Source of the DNA: Phycisphaerales bacterium
GTDB lineage: Bacteria; Planctomycetota; Phycisphaerae; Phycisphaerales; UBA1924
Reading direction: 5' to 3'
Length of the DNA stretch: 42,969 bases
Assembly (NCBI GenBank): GCA_022843045.1
Contig: JALHOJ010000031.1
Span: 1-42,969 of the forward strand
Shown here: positions 32,901-39,535 of the stretch, piece by piece
How the letters are laid out: every line of letters starts with the position of its first letter
How positions within the stretch are numbered: the first letter of the stretch is position 1
Notes under the pieces: generated by a model
The model's input: the letters and a program-made list of their open reading frames with translations, nothing else
Told to the model about the DNA's origin: nothing
Databases searched by the model: none
Made by a program: the position numbers and the translations under genes

Positions 32901-33052
32901 TCAGCGTCTTCAGCGAAGGCCCGTGCATCCCGGCCAACGCAACCTGCGACGACATTGACTTTAACAACGACAACGCGCTCTTTGACCCCTGCGACATCGA
33001 CAGCTTCCTGCTGGTCTTCGCTGAGGGGCCCTGCACGCTCTGCGGGCAGTAA
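29978..33052 (+). CDS. Secreted GH13 alpha-amylase with EF-hand/dockerin-like tail
   Basis: 1024-residue exported alpha-glucan hydrolase. A long N-terminal segment leads into a signal peptide (APFALALLAGACLPSVAHAQ). The GH13 barrel carries region I (VYVDMVLNHN), the nucleophile Asp358 in VDGFRIDAIKH, the general acid Glu395 in YSFGESVEGN and the transition-state Asp480 in IFSHDNGSQ. Beta-rich C-terminal domains follow. The last ~70 residues form two copies, 36 residues apart (Cys954, Cys990), of a C-DIDxNNDxxxFDPxDIDxFL...EGPC motif. Its D-x-N-x-D pattern is that of Ca-binding dockerin/EF-hand loops, and it resembles the C-terminal tails of many Phycisphaerae exported proteins. The tail may be a cell-surface sorting or anchoring tag (inference). 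The start could also be an internal ATG such as MSPMQ (residue 10). Confidence 0.92.
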   Translation: MSTHQLDKGMSPMQACQQVQRVATSNPSRLAPLGPLAPFALALLAGACLPSVAHAQSEDPAPMLQWFETRWQDMERRMPDYFMTGYGSVWLPPVSRGYLNPRDANQNSFSAGYDTFDRFDLGAPGRQTAYGTETSFKRLVEEFHQAGAKVYVDMVLNHNAGRQTSLQFQQDGGYPGFWMGPLSGAGGKQPTDNWGDFHGGIASGYYQSEDPGSARYCLIRGDLVALVDVDHGTNNQFIRQPADAGNPQNIPGGQYFNRVDPNNRRFYPDLALGTSNVFNPGTRTPGGAPWVGPLNSGIFSSPCDVPARNEPSGNFQVPRFNLADPMAGDPITENATGYLLRWTQWMLDVQKVDGFRIDAIKHMASWFYDSFYDTTVFNRRQKPDGTFETPYSFGESVEGNDFTFDRFIRMPNGRASGRNATGDAFGNRDALDLNGAGFIRNVIGGNGLGSWNGIFGAHLDNTDDGFNNGTIGVNHIFSHDNGSQGNGGSAPGVPTARQQGWFAHSYLAFRPGQKKFYHNGRGVNRTGGFWPRHGLLPVFGVEPNITTPNPQGGLPISAPNPVISNMIGLANMLARGEYTPRTDAGNPSIDDVFIFERRTNGGANGYSGNVLVATNDSYAAGFDQRTIVTSFPQGTRLIEYSGNATNGTVDPNNDIFDVLTVGAGGVVTLRIPRNIAPGTNTEHNRGFVIYAPAIPAGTLSIVGATGTLPVDNISVPSWRRRANALPLITTNSFTLRLQTVNGDAGAGNNNNADDNAVFCINKGFQDWNANGFADIGQNDVVAGYEEFLTTRQPLANTNNTNGLYEQVINAANMPEGYNYISVAAFRKRNTWEAPLFREFRQAVYVDRLPPGAQLNAIANQPTGTTQVTAFGKALDRTTTRVHFILNPTPAQLSNPTAAAVAGNQGSQDDRFDWNRSLLGVVNGVNTVLMVACEDTGNCSSQTITFNVGPVGPTCNDIDVNNDGSSFDPQDIDAFLSVFSEGPCIPANATCDDIDFNNDNALFDPCDIDSFLLVFAEGPCTLCGQ

Positions 33053-33100
33053 GCGAGCCAATCGCCAGCATCGTGCACGCACACATCGATATCGCACCGC

Positions 33101-33126
33101 GGGCCTCCAAAATGGAGGCCCTTTTT
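33101..33126 (+). terminator. Intrinsic terminator of the amylase gene
   Basis: GGGCCTCC (33101-33108) pairs perfectly with GGAGGCCC (33114-33121) across the loop AAAAT, followed by TTTTTCATT. A textbook rho-independent terminator about 50 bp after the amylase stop. It isolates the gene from the following ATPase gene. Confidence 0.92.
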
Positions 33127-33169
33127 CATTCTCACGCAACCCAACCCGTCCAACCCACTAAAATGAAGC

Positions 33170-34831
33170 ATGCCGATCTGGAAGCTCAATCCTGTGCGGG
33201 GGACCAGCCGCTCGCTGGTGTTGGATGGGGCCGCCGTGTCGATCGGACGCGGACCCGAGAATGCCGTGCCGCTGTTGGATGAGATGGCCAGCCGCAAACA
33301 CGCCGTGATCGAGTTTGACGGCAAGGGCGGATACAAGGTTCGCGATCTGGGCTCGCGCAACGGCACGCGTGTGAATGAGGAACGCATCGCGGAGTCCGTG
33401 GCCCTCAAGCCCGGGGATGTGATTCGTGTCGGACAGCACGAGTTCCTGCTGGTGTGCGAGTATTCCAAAGAGGAACTCGCCAAGAACAAGCACGTGGACC
33501 GCGTGTTGGAAGCCGCGCCGATCGCCGCCGTCGCGCCCAATCCGAATCGGTCGGAAACGGTGGGGTGGATGTACGAACTGGCCGACATGATGGCGAGCCT
33601 GCCGCCCAAGGTGCTGCCGGAAAACGTCTCGGTGATCGACGCGCACGGCGCGCCCAGCGACGTGCTCTCAGGCACCAGCGACGGTCCCAACGCCGTGCGG
33701 CTGCTGCTGCAGTTGTCCAGCAAGAGCCGCGCGACCGACATCCACTTTGAGCCCAAGCAGGAAACCGTCAACATCCGCATGCGCGTCGACGGCGAGATGA
33801 TCCCCATCATCGAACTGCCCAAGCGAGTGGGCGAACTGTCCTTCGGCCTGATTCGCGCGGCGTGCCACATGCAGATCGCCGGGCGCGACGCCGTGCAGGA
33901 CGGGCACTTTTCGAGCGTCTTCCCCGATCGTCGCGTCGAGTATCGCGTGAGCTTCACGCCCAGCGTGCACGGGGCCAAGCTGGTGCTGCGCGTGCTGGAC
34001 CAGCGGGGCGCCCCGGGCAACGTGCGGGACCTGGGGCTTGCGAACTACATGGAAGACCGCATCCGCGCGGTCTGCAACCAAGACAGCGGCCTGATCGTCA
34101 CCTGCGGCCCGACCGGCAGCGGCAAGACCACGACCCTCTACAACTGCATCCGCGAAATCGACCGCCAGTCCCGAAACGTCATCACGATCGAAGATCCGGT
34201 CGAATACCAGCTCAGCGGCGTCACGCAGATCCCCGTCGACGAGCACAAGGGCAACGGCTTCGGCAACCTCCTCCGCAGCGTCCTGCGCCAAGATCCCGAC
34301 GTCATCCTTGTGGGCGAAGTGCGCGATGAGGAAACGGCCCGCACCGCAATGCAAGCCGCGCTGACGGGCCACTTGGTCTTTACGAGCGTGCACAGCAAGG
34401 ACAGCATCACGGCGGTGTTCCGCCTGCTGGACCTGAAGGTCGAGCCGTACTTGGTCGCCAACTCGCTCAACCTCGTCCTCGCCCAGCGCCTCGTGCGCAC
34501 GCTCTGCGACACCTGCAAGCGGCCCACGCCCGTCACGCCCGGGCAGGCAACCCGCATCGGCAAGTGGCTGAGCGGCAAGTCGTCGACGTTCAGCGCGACG
34601 GGCTGCGGCAAGTGCCTGCGCACGGGCTATCGCGGGCGGCGAGCCCTGTTCGAGATGCTCGACTTCAACGACGAACTCCGCGACATCGTCCTCAACAAGC
34701 CCAGCATCGCCGCGATGAAGAAGATCATCGAGCAGGGGCTGTTCACGACGCTCCAGCAGAGCGGCTGGAAGATGGTCGCCGAGGGCGCAACGACGATTGA
34801 TGAGGTCGAGCGTGTCGCGGGCATGACGTGA
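33170..34831 (+). CDS. GspE/PilB-type secretion ATPase with an N-terminal FHA domain
   Basis: 553 residues. Residues 1-100 form a forkhead-associated domain with all phosphothreonine-binding signatures: GR at 26-27, S41-x-x-H44 and N64-G-T66 (VSIGRGPENAV, ASRKHAVIEF, DLGSRNGTRVN). After a linker comes the N2-type GspE domain (SKSRATDIHFEPKQETVNIR), then the motor domain: Walker A GPTGSGKTT (313-321), Asp box VITIEDPVEYQL, Walker B region DPDVILVGEVRDEETA and His box GHLVFTSVHSKDS. The tetracysteine zinc site is present (LCDTCK and GCGKC). It should power a type II secretion or type IV pilus-like machine. In usual GspE/PilB proteins the N-terminus is an N1 domain, not FHA. No pseudopilin or platform genes are adjacent. 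Confidence 0.92.
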   Translation: MPIWKLNPVRGTSRSLVLDGAAVSIGRGPENAVPLLDEMASRKHAVIEFDGKGGYKVRDLGSRNGTRVNEERIAESVALKPGDVIRVGQHEFLLVCEYSKEELAKNKHVDRVLEAAPIAAVAPNPNRSETVGWMYELADMMASLPPKVLPENVSVIDAHGAPSDVLSGTSDGPNAVRLLLQLSSKSRATDIHFEPKQETVNIRMRVDGEMIPIIELPKRVGELSFGLIRAACHMQIAGRDAVQDGHFSSVFPDRRVEYRVSFTPSVHGAKLVLRVLDQRGAPGNVRDLGLANYMEDRIRAVCNQDSGLIVTCGPTGSGKTTTLYNCIREIDRQSRNVITIEDPVEYQLSGVTQIPVDEHKGNGFGNLLRSVLRQDPDVILVGEVRDEETARTAMQAALTGHLVFTSVHSKDSITAVFRLLDLKVEPYLVANSLNLVLAQRLVRTLCDTCKRPTPVTPGQATRIGKWLSGKSSTFSATGCGKCLRTGYRGRRALFEMLDFNDELRDIVLNKPSIAAMKKIIEQGLFTTLQQSGWKMVAEGATTIDEVERVAGMT

Positions 34832-34871
34832 AGTTGGACCGGAGGGGCGGGCAGCCCTTGATTCCGTCATC

Positions 34872-34902
34872 GCGATTTGAATCGCCGTGGGCAAAGGCCC
34901 AC
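34872..34902. terminator. Two small hairpins between convergent genes
   Basis: GCGATT-TG-AATCGC (34872-34885) and GTGGGC-AAAG-GCCCAC (34887-34902) lie between the secretion ATPase stop (34831) and the convergent unknown gene (34926). No T-tract follows. They may stop or stabilise transcripts from either side. Confidence 0.4.
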
Positions 34903-34925
34903 TAGCTGTTGGCTGTGAGGTTCCC

Positions 34926-35825
34926 TTACCACCAAGGAAACGGCAACCTGCTCTTCGCCCAATCGGGCGCGGGACGAGGGTTTGGCGTGAGAGATCGGAG
35001 TGAGTGTTCGAAGAGCGTGTGCGTTGCTGGATCTTGGTCTCTAGTGCTTGACAACGTGATGAGTTTCAGGCAAGCGTCATCGGTTGCGATCAGTACGCGG
35101 CTCTTGCCACACGCATGTGCCCATCTCACTCCGTGGAGGTCGATTGGCGGTTGTGAGGGGCTGGAACGTGAAGCTACGTAGAAACGAATGTCATCGCTCC
35201 AGATACTCCAGTGCGCTTCGTCGTGCTTGTTCCTGTTCGCAGTGACCGCAGCGACCAGAGCCAAACCTGTACCATCGATCTCGGAGATCGCGGCGAGATG
35301 GTCGGGGCCGTGGACTTGCCAGTTGTGCTGCGAGGCGAGCTTCGCGGGCAAGGGCGTCCATTCGGGGCCCAGGTGTCGGGGCCAATCGATCGGTTGCAAC
35401 CATCCAGGTCCGTCTTCGAACTTGCTCCACAACTTCCGCTGGGCCCGCCGGGAAAGTGCGTCACGACTCTTTCCGGCGCCAGCCGGGCCGAAGGTATCCG
35501 GATCGGTGAGAGCGGCGAGCCAAGGAAGCCGCGAAACGGCGAACGCGCCACCGTTGATCGCGGAAAATGGACCATCCGTACCTCCCTCGGCGTGATAAAG
35601 AAAGAACTCGCCATCGGGGGTGAGCGAGCATCGGTGCGCGCGTACATGCATTTTGGTCCACGCGCCCTCCTCAACCGTTTGTGCCTCCCAATTCCATCGG
35701 AGCACGCACGTCCATCGCGGGCTGCCGTAGCAGCGAGCAATCACGGCAACCACCGGAGCCTGCGAGGCGGCGATGCACCAAAGACGCGGCGTAACGCTAC
35801 CAAGTTGAGCCTCGGACTGGGTCAT
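34926..35825 (-). CDS. Hypothetical protein of unknown function
   Basis: 299 residues without signal peptide or membrane segment. Rich in Trp (WNWEAQTVEEGAW, GPGWLQPIDWPRHLGPEW) and aromatic residues. It has an HRCSLTPDGEFFLYHA motif followed by GAFAVSRLPWLAALTDPDTF, a pattern I associate with an unnamed family of planctomycete and cyanobacterial proteins in which 'SPDG...YFA' is followed by 'SRPP.LTALALWP'. The fold looks like repeated beta-sheet, perhaps propeller-like, but this is uncertain. It ends at the convergent intergenic hairpins. Its start lies 49 bp downstream of the metG stop on the same strand, so it may be read with metG. Confidence 0.65.
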   Translation of the reverse strand: MTQSEAQLGSVTPRLWCIAASQAPVVAVIARCYGSPRWTCVLRWNWEAQTVEEGAWTKMHVRAHRCSLTPDGEFFLYHAEGGTDGPFSAINGGAFAVSRLPWLAALTDPDTFGPAGAGKSRDALSRRAQRKLWSKFEDGPGWLQPIDWPRHLGPEWTPLPAKLASQHNWQVHGPDHLAAISEIDGTGLALVAAVTANRNKHDEAHWSIWSDDIRFYVASRSSPSQPPIDLHGVRWAHACGKSRVLIATDDACLKLITLSSTRDQDPATHTLFEHSLRSLTPNPRPAPDWAKSRLPFPWW

Positions 35826-35874
35826 GGAATCGACTGCGAAGACTCTCCACGCTCAAAGGCGTTCGCACTCACGC

Positions 35875-37569
35875 TCACGCCGGCGGCGCCTCCGCCGGGT
35901 CCGCTCGCATGAACAGATTGTCCGGCTTGCGCAGCGGCTGACCGGGCTTCAGGCTTGCCTTGCCCGCCCCAAACACGCACGCATCCTCGAGGTTGAGACC
36001 GGGCCAAGGCTTGCAGCCCCATGCGTCCCACAGCATCGGCATGCGCGACACCAGCGCGGGCGACAGCAGCACGCTCGCGATGCGCACCGCTTCCGCGCAT
36101 TGATACAGAATCACGCCCAGTTCGTCCTTCGCCGCGGGGTTGGCCTCCACGGTCTTGGCAAGCTTGAACGGTGCGGTCACGTTGATGAACTGATCCACCT
36201 TGCGAACCAGATCGATCCCAGCGCTCAGCGCCGCCGGAAGATCAAACGTGGTCAGCGCGGTGCGCACCTTCCCGCTCGCCGCCGCGGTGATCGCCGGCCA
36301 GTCAAACGTCTCTGTGCCGCCCGTCGCAACATTGCTCCAGGTGTACTTGCCATGGTGCGCGGGGATGCTGCCCCCAGACGTGCCCGGGAAGTACTTCTCG
36401 ATCATGTTCGCGACGCGCGACGCGCAGTTGCCGATGCCGTTTGCAAGGTCCGCGTTGAAGACCTCGACAAACTTGCTATGGCTGAAGTCCGCGTCCTGCG
36501 CATGCTGCGGGCCTTGCGTCAGCATGTACCAGCGAACCGCATCAAGCGAGTACTTCCCGGCGTACGCCTCGAGCACTTCGATGGTGACAAAGTTGCCCAG
36601 ACTCTTGCTCATCTTGCGGCCTTCACGCACCCAGTAGGCGTGTGAGTAAACCGTCCCAGGCAACCCGACGAACCCAAACCGCGTTGCGTTGATCTTGGCC
36701 GTGTCCTGCAACGCCATCAGCATCGCGGGCCAGATCACCGCATGGAACCACAGAATGTCCTTCGCGATGATGTGCACGCTCGCGGGCCACAGTGCCCGCC
36801 GCTCATCCGTGTCCACCACGCTCAAGTAGTTGAACAGCGCATCGATCCACACGTAAATCCGATGCTGCTCATCCCCGGGCACGCGAATCCCAAACTGCGT
36901 CGCGGGATCATCGGTCACGGGCCGCGAGATCGGTACATCGTTCAGACCATCGCGCAGCCGCCCCAAGACTTCGTTCCGCCGGGCTTCGGGCTGCACAAAC
37001 TCAGGATGAGCCTTGAAGTGGGCCTCGATCCGCTGCGCAAACGCCGAGAGCTTGAAGAAGTAGCACGGCTCTGTCCGCCGCACCAGCGGCTTCCCCGTCA
37101 CCGCGCTCTTGTACTCCTGCTCCTTTGCGACCGTCTCCGTGAGGTACTCTTCCTGGTTCTCGTCGTACCACCCTTCGTACGAGCCCTTGTAGATCGCGCC
37201 GCTCTTGATGAGCGCAGTGACGTACTCCGTCACGCGGGTCTTGTGACGATCCTGCGTCGTGCGGATGAAGTCGTCGTAGCGGCACTCCATGAACGCAAAC
37301 GCCTTGGCGAACTCCGCCGCGTTGCGGTCTGCCCACTGGATCGCCGTCATGTTGTGGGCCGCCGCGCTGGTGACAACCTTGTCGGCATGCTCATCGGTGC
37401 CTGTCAGAAAGAACACGCCCGGCACGGCTGTCGCCGACTGCACGCTGCTCCCCTGGCGAAGCCGCTCGGCCCGCGTCAGGGCGTCCGCGAGCAGCGTCGT
37501 GTAGCAGTGTCCAATGTGGGGGCGATCATTGACGTAATAGATGGGCGTGGTGATGTACCGGGTGGTCAT
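35875..37569 (-). CDS. metG: Methionyl-tRNA synthetase
   Basis: 564-residue class I aminoacyl-tRNA synthetase that charges tRNA-Met. The HIGH motif is at residues 18-21 (PHIGHCYTT) and KMSKS at 319-323 (GRKMSKSLGN). The anticodon-binding helical domain follows (FNADLANGIGNCASRVANMI). The connective domain that usually carries a Cys4 zinc knuckle instead reads GWYDENQEEYLTETVAKEQE, so the zinc-binding cysteines are absent. The C-terminal dimerising EMAP/Trbp111-like domain is also absent, and the protein ends in a Pro/Ala-rich tail. A short insertion (RQGSSVQSATAVPG) lies after the first strand-helix unit. It is divergent from the secreted TPR-like protein gene. Confidence 0.95.
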   Translation of the reverse strand: MTTRYITTPIYYVNDRPHIGHCYTTLLADALTRAERLRQGSSVQSATAVPGVFFLTGTDEHADKVVTSAAAHNMTAIQWADRNAAEFAKAFAFMECRYDDFIRTTQDRHKTRVTEYVTALIKSGAIYKGSYEGWYDENQEEYLTETVAKEQEYKSAVTGKPLVRRTEPCYFFKLSAFAQRIEAHFKAHPEFVQPEARRNEVLGRLRDGLNDVPISRPVTDDPATQFGIRVPGDEQHRIYVWIDALFNYLSVVDTDERRALWPASVHIIAKDILWFHAVIWPAMLMALQDTAKINATRFGFVGLPGTVYSHAYWVREGRKMSKSLGNFVTIEVLEAYAGKYSLDAVRWYMLTQGPQHAQDADFSHSKFVEVFNADLANGIGNCASRVANMIEKYFPGTSGGSIPAHHGKYTWSNVATGGTETFDWPAITAAASGKVRTALTTFDLPAALSAGIDLVRKVDQFINVTAPFKLAKTVEANPAAKDELGVILYQCAEAVRIASVLLSPALVSRMPMLWDAWGCKPWPGLNLEDACVFGAGKASLKPGQPLRKPDNLFMRADPAEAPPA

Positions 37570-37758
37570 TCGGCCATGGTACGGAAGTCGTGAGGGGGTT
37601 TCGCCTGCCAGCCTTGGTCCGGTTCGGGCATCAGGCCTCGGTTCGGATGATTCCCGCGCGCCACACGTACGTTTGGGAACCGATTGGGGAACCCAGACAA
37701 GCCCACGGCGTAGTTTGGCTGGAGTTCCCTACGATCTGTCCGATCCTGAGTACTCCTC

Positions 37759-37763
37759 GGAGG
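37759..37763 (+). promoter_or_regulatory. Shine-Dalgarno site of the secreted TPR-like protein
   Basis: GGAGG, 9 bases before ATG at 37773. It decides the start in favour of 37773 over 37590 and over ATG 37794. Confidence 0.7.
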
Positions 37764-37772
37764 TTTTTCGCC

Positions 37773-39470
37773 ATGCCGCGTGCCGCTCGAACCATGAAAA
37801 CCGCTGTCGCTGTCGCTCTAATCCTTGCCGTGGCTGGACTTACAGCGTCTGCCCACGCCCAGGCCGGAGGCGGCGGGCGGGTGCTCGAACGCGACCTCCG
37901 CCAGCCCGGCACCGGAGCGCCGGGGGGCCTGACGCCCCGCAAGAGCCTGCTCGACGAGGTCCGCCTGCGGAACGCTCTCGTGACCGGCAACGTGGGCGGC
38001 CTGCGCTCGTTCCGAGGCAGCGTCGGCTACACCGCGCCGGATGACTTTCGCGGCGGGTTGGCGTCGGACAGCACATACACCTTCCGCCGGGACTCTGCGA
38101 GCGGGTCCTCGCTGCGAGGCGTGAGCGGATTGCGATATCAGACCACCTTTGCCACCGGCAACCAAGTGAACCCCGACAGCCTGGTGTCGCGCATGGGCGC
38201 GACGGGCGCGGCGGCAGCGACGGCGGCACCGGGCACGTCGGACACGTTCTCACGCCAGCGTGCGTTCAAGACGCCAACCGGCGCGCTGCGGTCCAGCGCG
38301 ACGTTCACAGCGAATGAGAGCCTGACGCCCGCGCTCGTTGGCTACACGCGTGGCGAAGACGGCGTCAGCAAGGTTACTGCCAGCAGTTTGCTGGGAGTTC
38401 GCAAGACCAGGCAGGAAGAGAACAAACCCGCAGTGCCCGGGATGCCCAACCTTGCCGCGCCGCGCGGCACGGAAGAAACCGCCCGCCCGGGCATCACGCC
38501 CGAGTCGCTGGTCAAGTCGGCTTTGCCCAAGCCTTCGGAATCGATCAACACGAACTTGCAGGAGAATCTGCAGCCCGCGTCGCGACTGACGGCGTACGAC
38601 AACCTGCGCGATCGCATGAAGAAGGCCGACGAAGAGAAGGCCAAGGAACGCGCGACCGCCGCAAAGTCGGAAGAGAGCGGAGAAAAGGGAACGGACGTCG
38701 CCCGAGGCGTCGATGCCCAACTCGAATCGCTGCGGAAACGCCTGATCCCGGACTCATCGCGCCTGCGCGATGACAAAGGCCGCTCGATCGGAGCACGCGA
38801 CGCGCAAAGCACCGATGCGGATGCAAAGCCCACAGAAACCGCGGCCAAGGACGGCGAAGACAAGAAGCCGCGCGTCACGCCCCTCACGAAGGAAGAACTC
38901 GAAGCAATCGACCTGATCCGCCGCTCGCGTGCGCAGGCCAACACGTTCATTGATCCCGCCACGGGCAAACGCGACTTCTTCGCCGAGCACATGGCCACGG
39001 GCGAGAAGCTCCTGGGCGAGGAGCGGTACTTCGACGCCGAAGAACGCTTCGCCCTCGCCCTCTCCATCAAGCCAGGCGACGTCAACGCTCAGGCCGCCCG
39101 CATCCACGCTCAGATGGGAGCCGGGCTCTACCTCAGCGCGGCGTTCAATCTGCGAACGCTGCTCACGGCAAGTCCTGAAGTCGCGGCGATTCGCTTCACC
39201 GGCGCAACCGTGCCCAACCCGGACCGCCTCGCTTCGCTCGCGGCGGACCTGCGCGGCAAGATCGCCGTCGCCGACGCCCGCAAGGAAGACCCGCTCTCAT
39301 CCGACGGCCTCATGCTCGCGTATATCGGGCATCAGGTGGACAACAAGGAACTCGTGCGCGAAGGGCTCGATGTCATGAAGCGCGGCACGCGAAGCAAAGC
39401 CGAACAGGCCAGCATGACGGCGGACCAGAGCGCGCTGGTGGAACTGCTTCAGAGGGTGTGGATGGAGTGA
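37773..39470 (+). CDS. Secreted protein with a C-terminal TPR-like region, unknown function
   Basis: 565 residues. The signal peptide is MKTAVAVALILAVAGLTASAHAQ, preceded by MPRAART; cleavage is likely after AHAQ. The first 350 residues are Ala/Gly/Ser/Arg-rich with few hydrophobics, probably extended or disordered (SFRGSVGYTAPDDFRGGL, YDNLRDRMKKADEEKAKERA). The last ~180 residues are helical and TPR-like (ATGEKLLGEERYFDAEERFA, ALSIKPGDVNAQAARIHAQM). The start ATG at 37773 is supported by GGAGG 9 bases upstream; an upstream in-frame start at 37590 would cover the divergent promoter. I do not recognise the family. The serine phosphatase gene follows after 65 bp. Confidence 0.8.
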   Translation: MPRAARTMKTAVAVALILAVAGLTASAHAQAGGGGRVLERDLRQPGTGAPGGLTPRKSLLDEVRLRNALVTGNVGGLRSFRGSVGYTAPDDFRGGLASDSTYTFRRDSASGSSLRGVSGLRYQTTFATGNQVNPDSLVSRMGATGAAAATAAPGTSDTFSRQRAFKTPTGALRSSATFTANESLTPALVGYTRGEDGVSKVTASSLLGVRKTRQEENKPAVPGMPNLAAPRGTEETARPGITPESLVKSALPKPSESINTNLQENLQPASRLTAYDNLRDRMKKADEEKAKERATAAKSEESGEKGTDVARGVDAQLESLRKRLIPDSSRLRDDKGRSIGARDAQSTDADAKPTETAAKDGEDKKPRVTPLTKEELEAIDLIRRSRAQANTFIDPATGKRDFFAEHMATGEKLLGEERYFDAEERFALALSIKPGDVNAQAARIHAQMGAGLYLSAAFNLRTLLTASPEVAAIRFTGATVPNPDRLASLAADLRGKIAVADARKEDPLSSDGLMLAYIGHQVDNKELVREGLDVMKRGTRSKAEQASMTADQSALVELLQRVWME

Positions 39471-39535
39471 GAAGAGACGAAGTGATGAGTGGAAAGTGCA
39501 GAGTGACGAGTAGCTGTGCGAGGGGCTGAAAGGGA

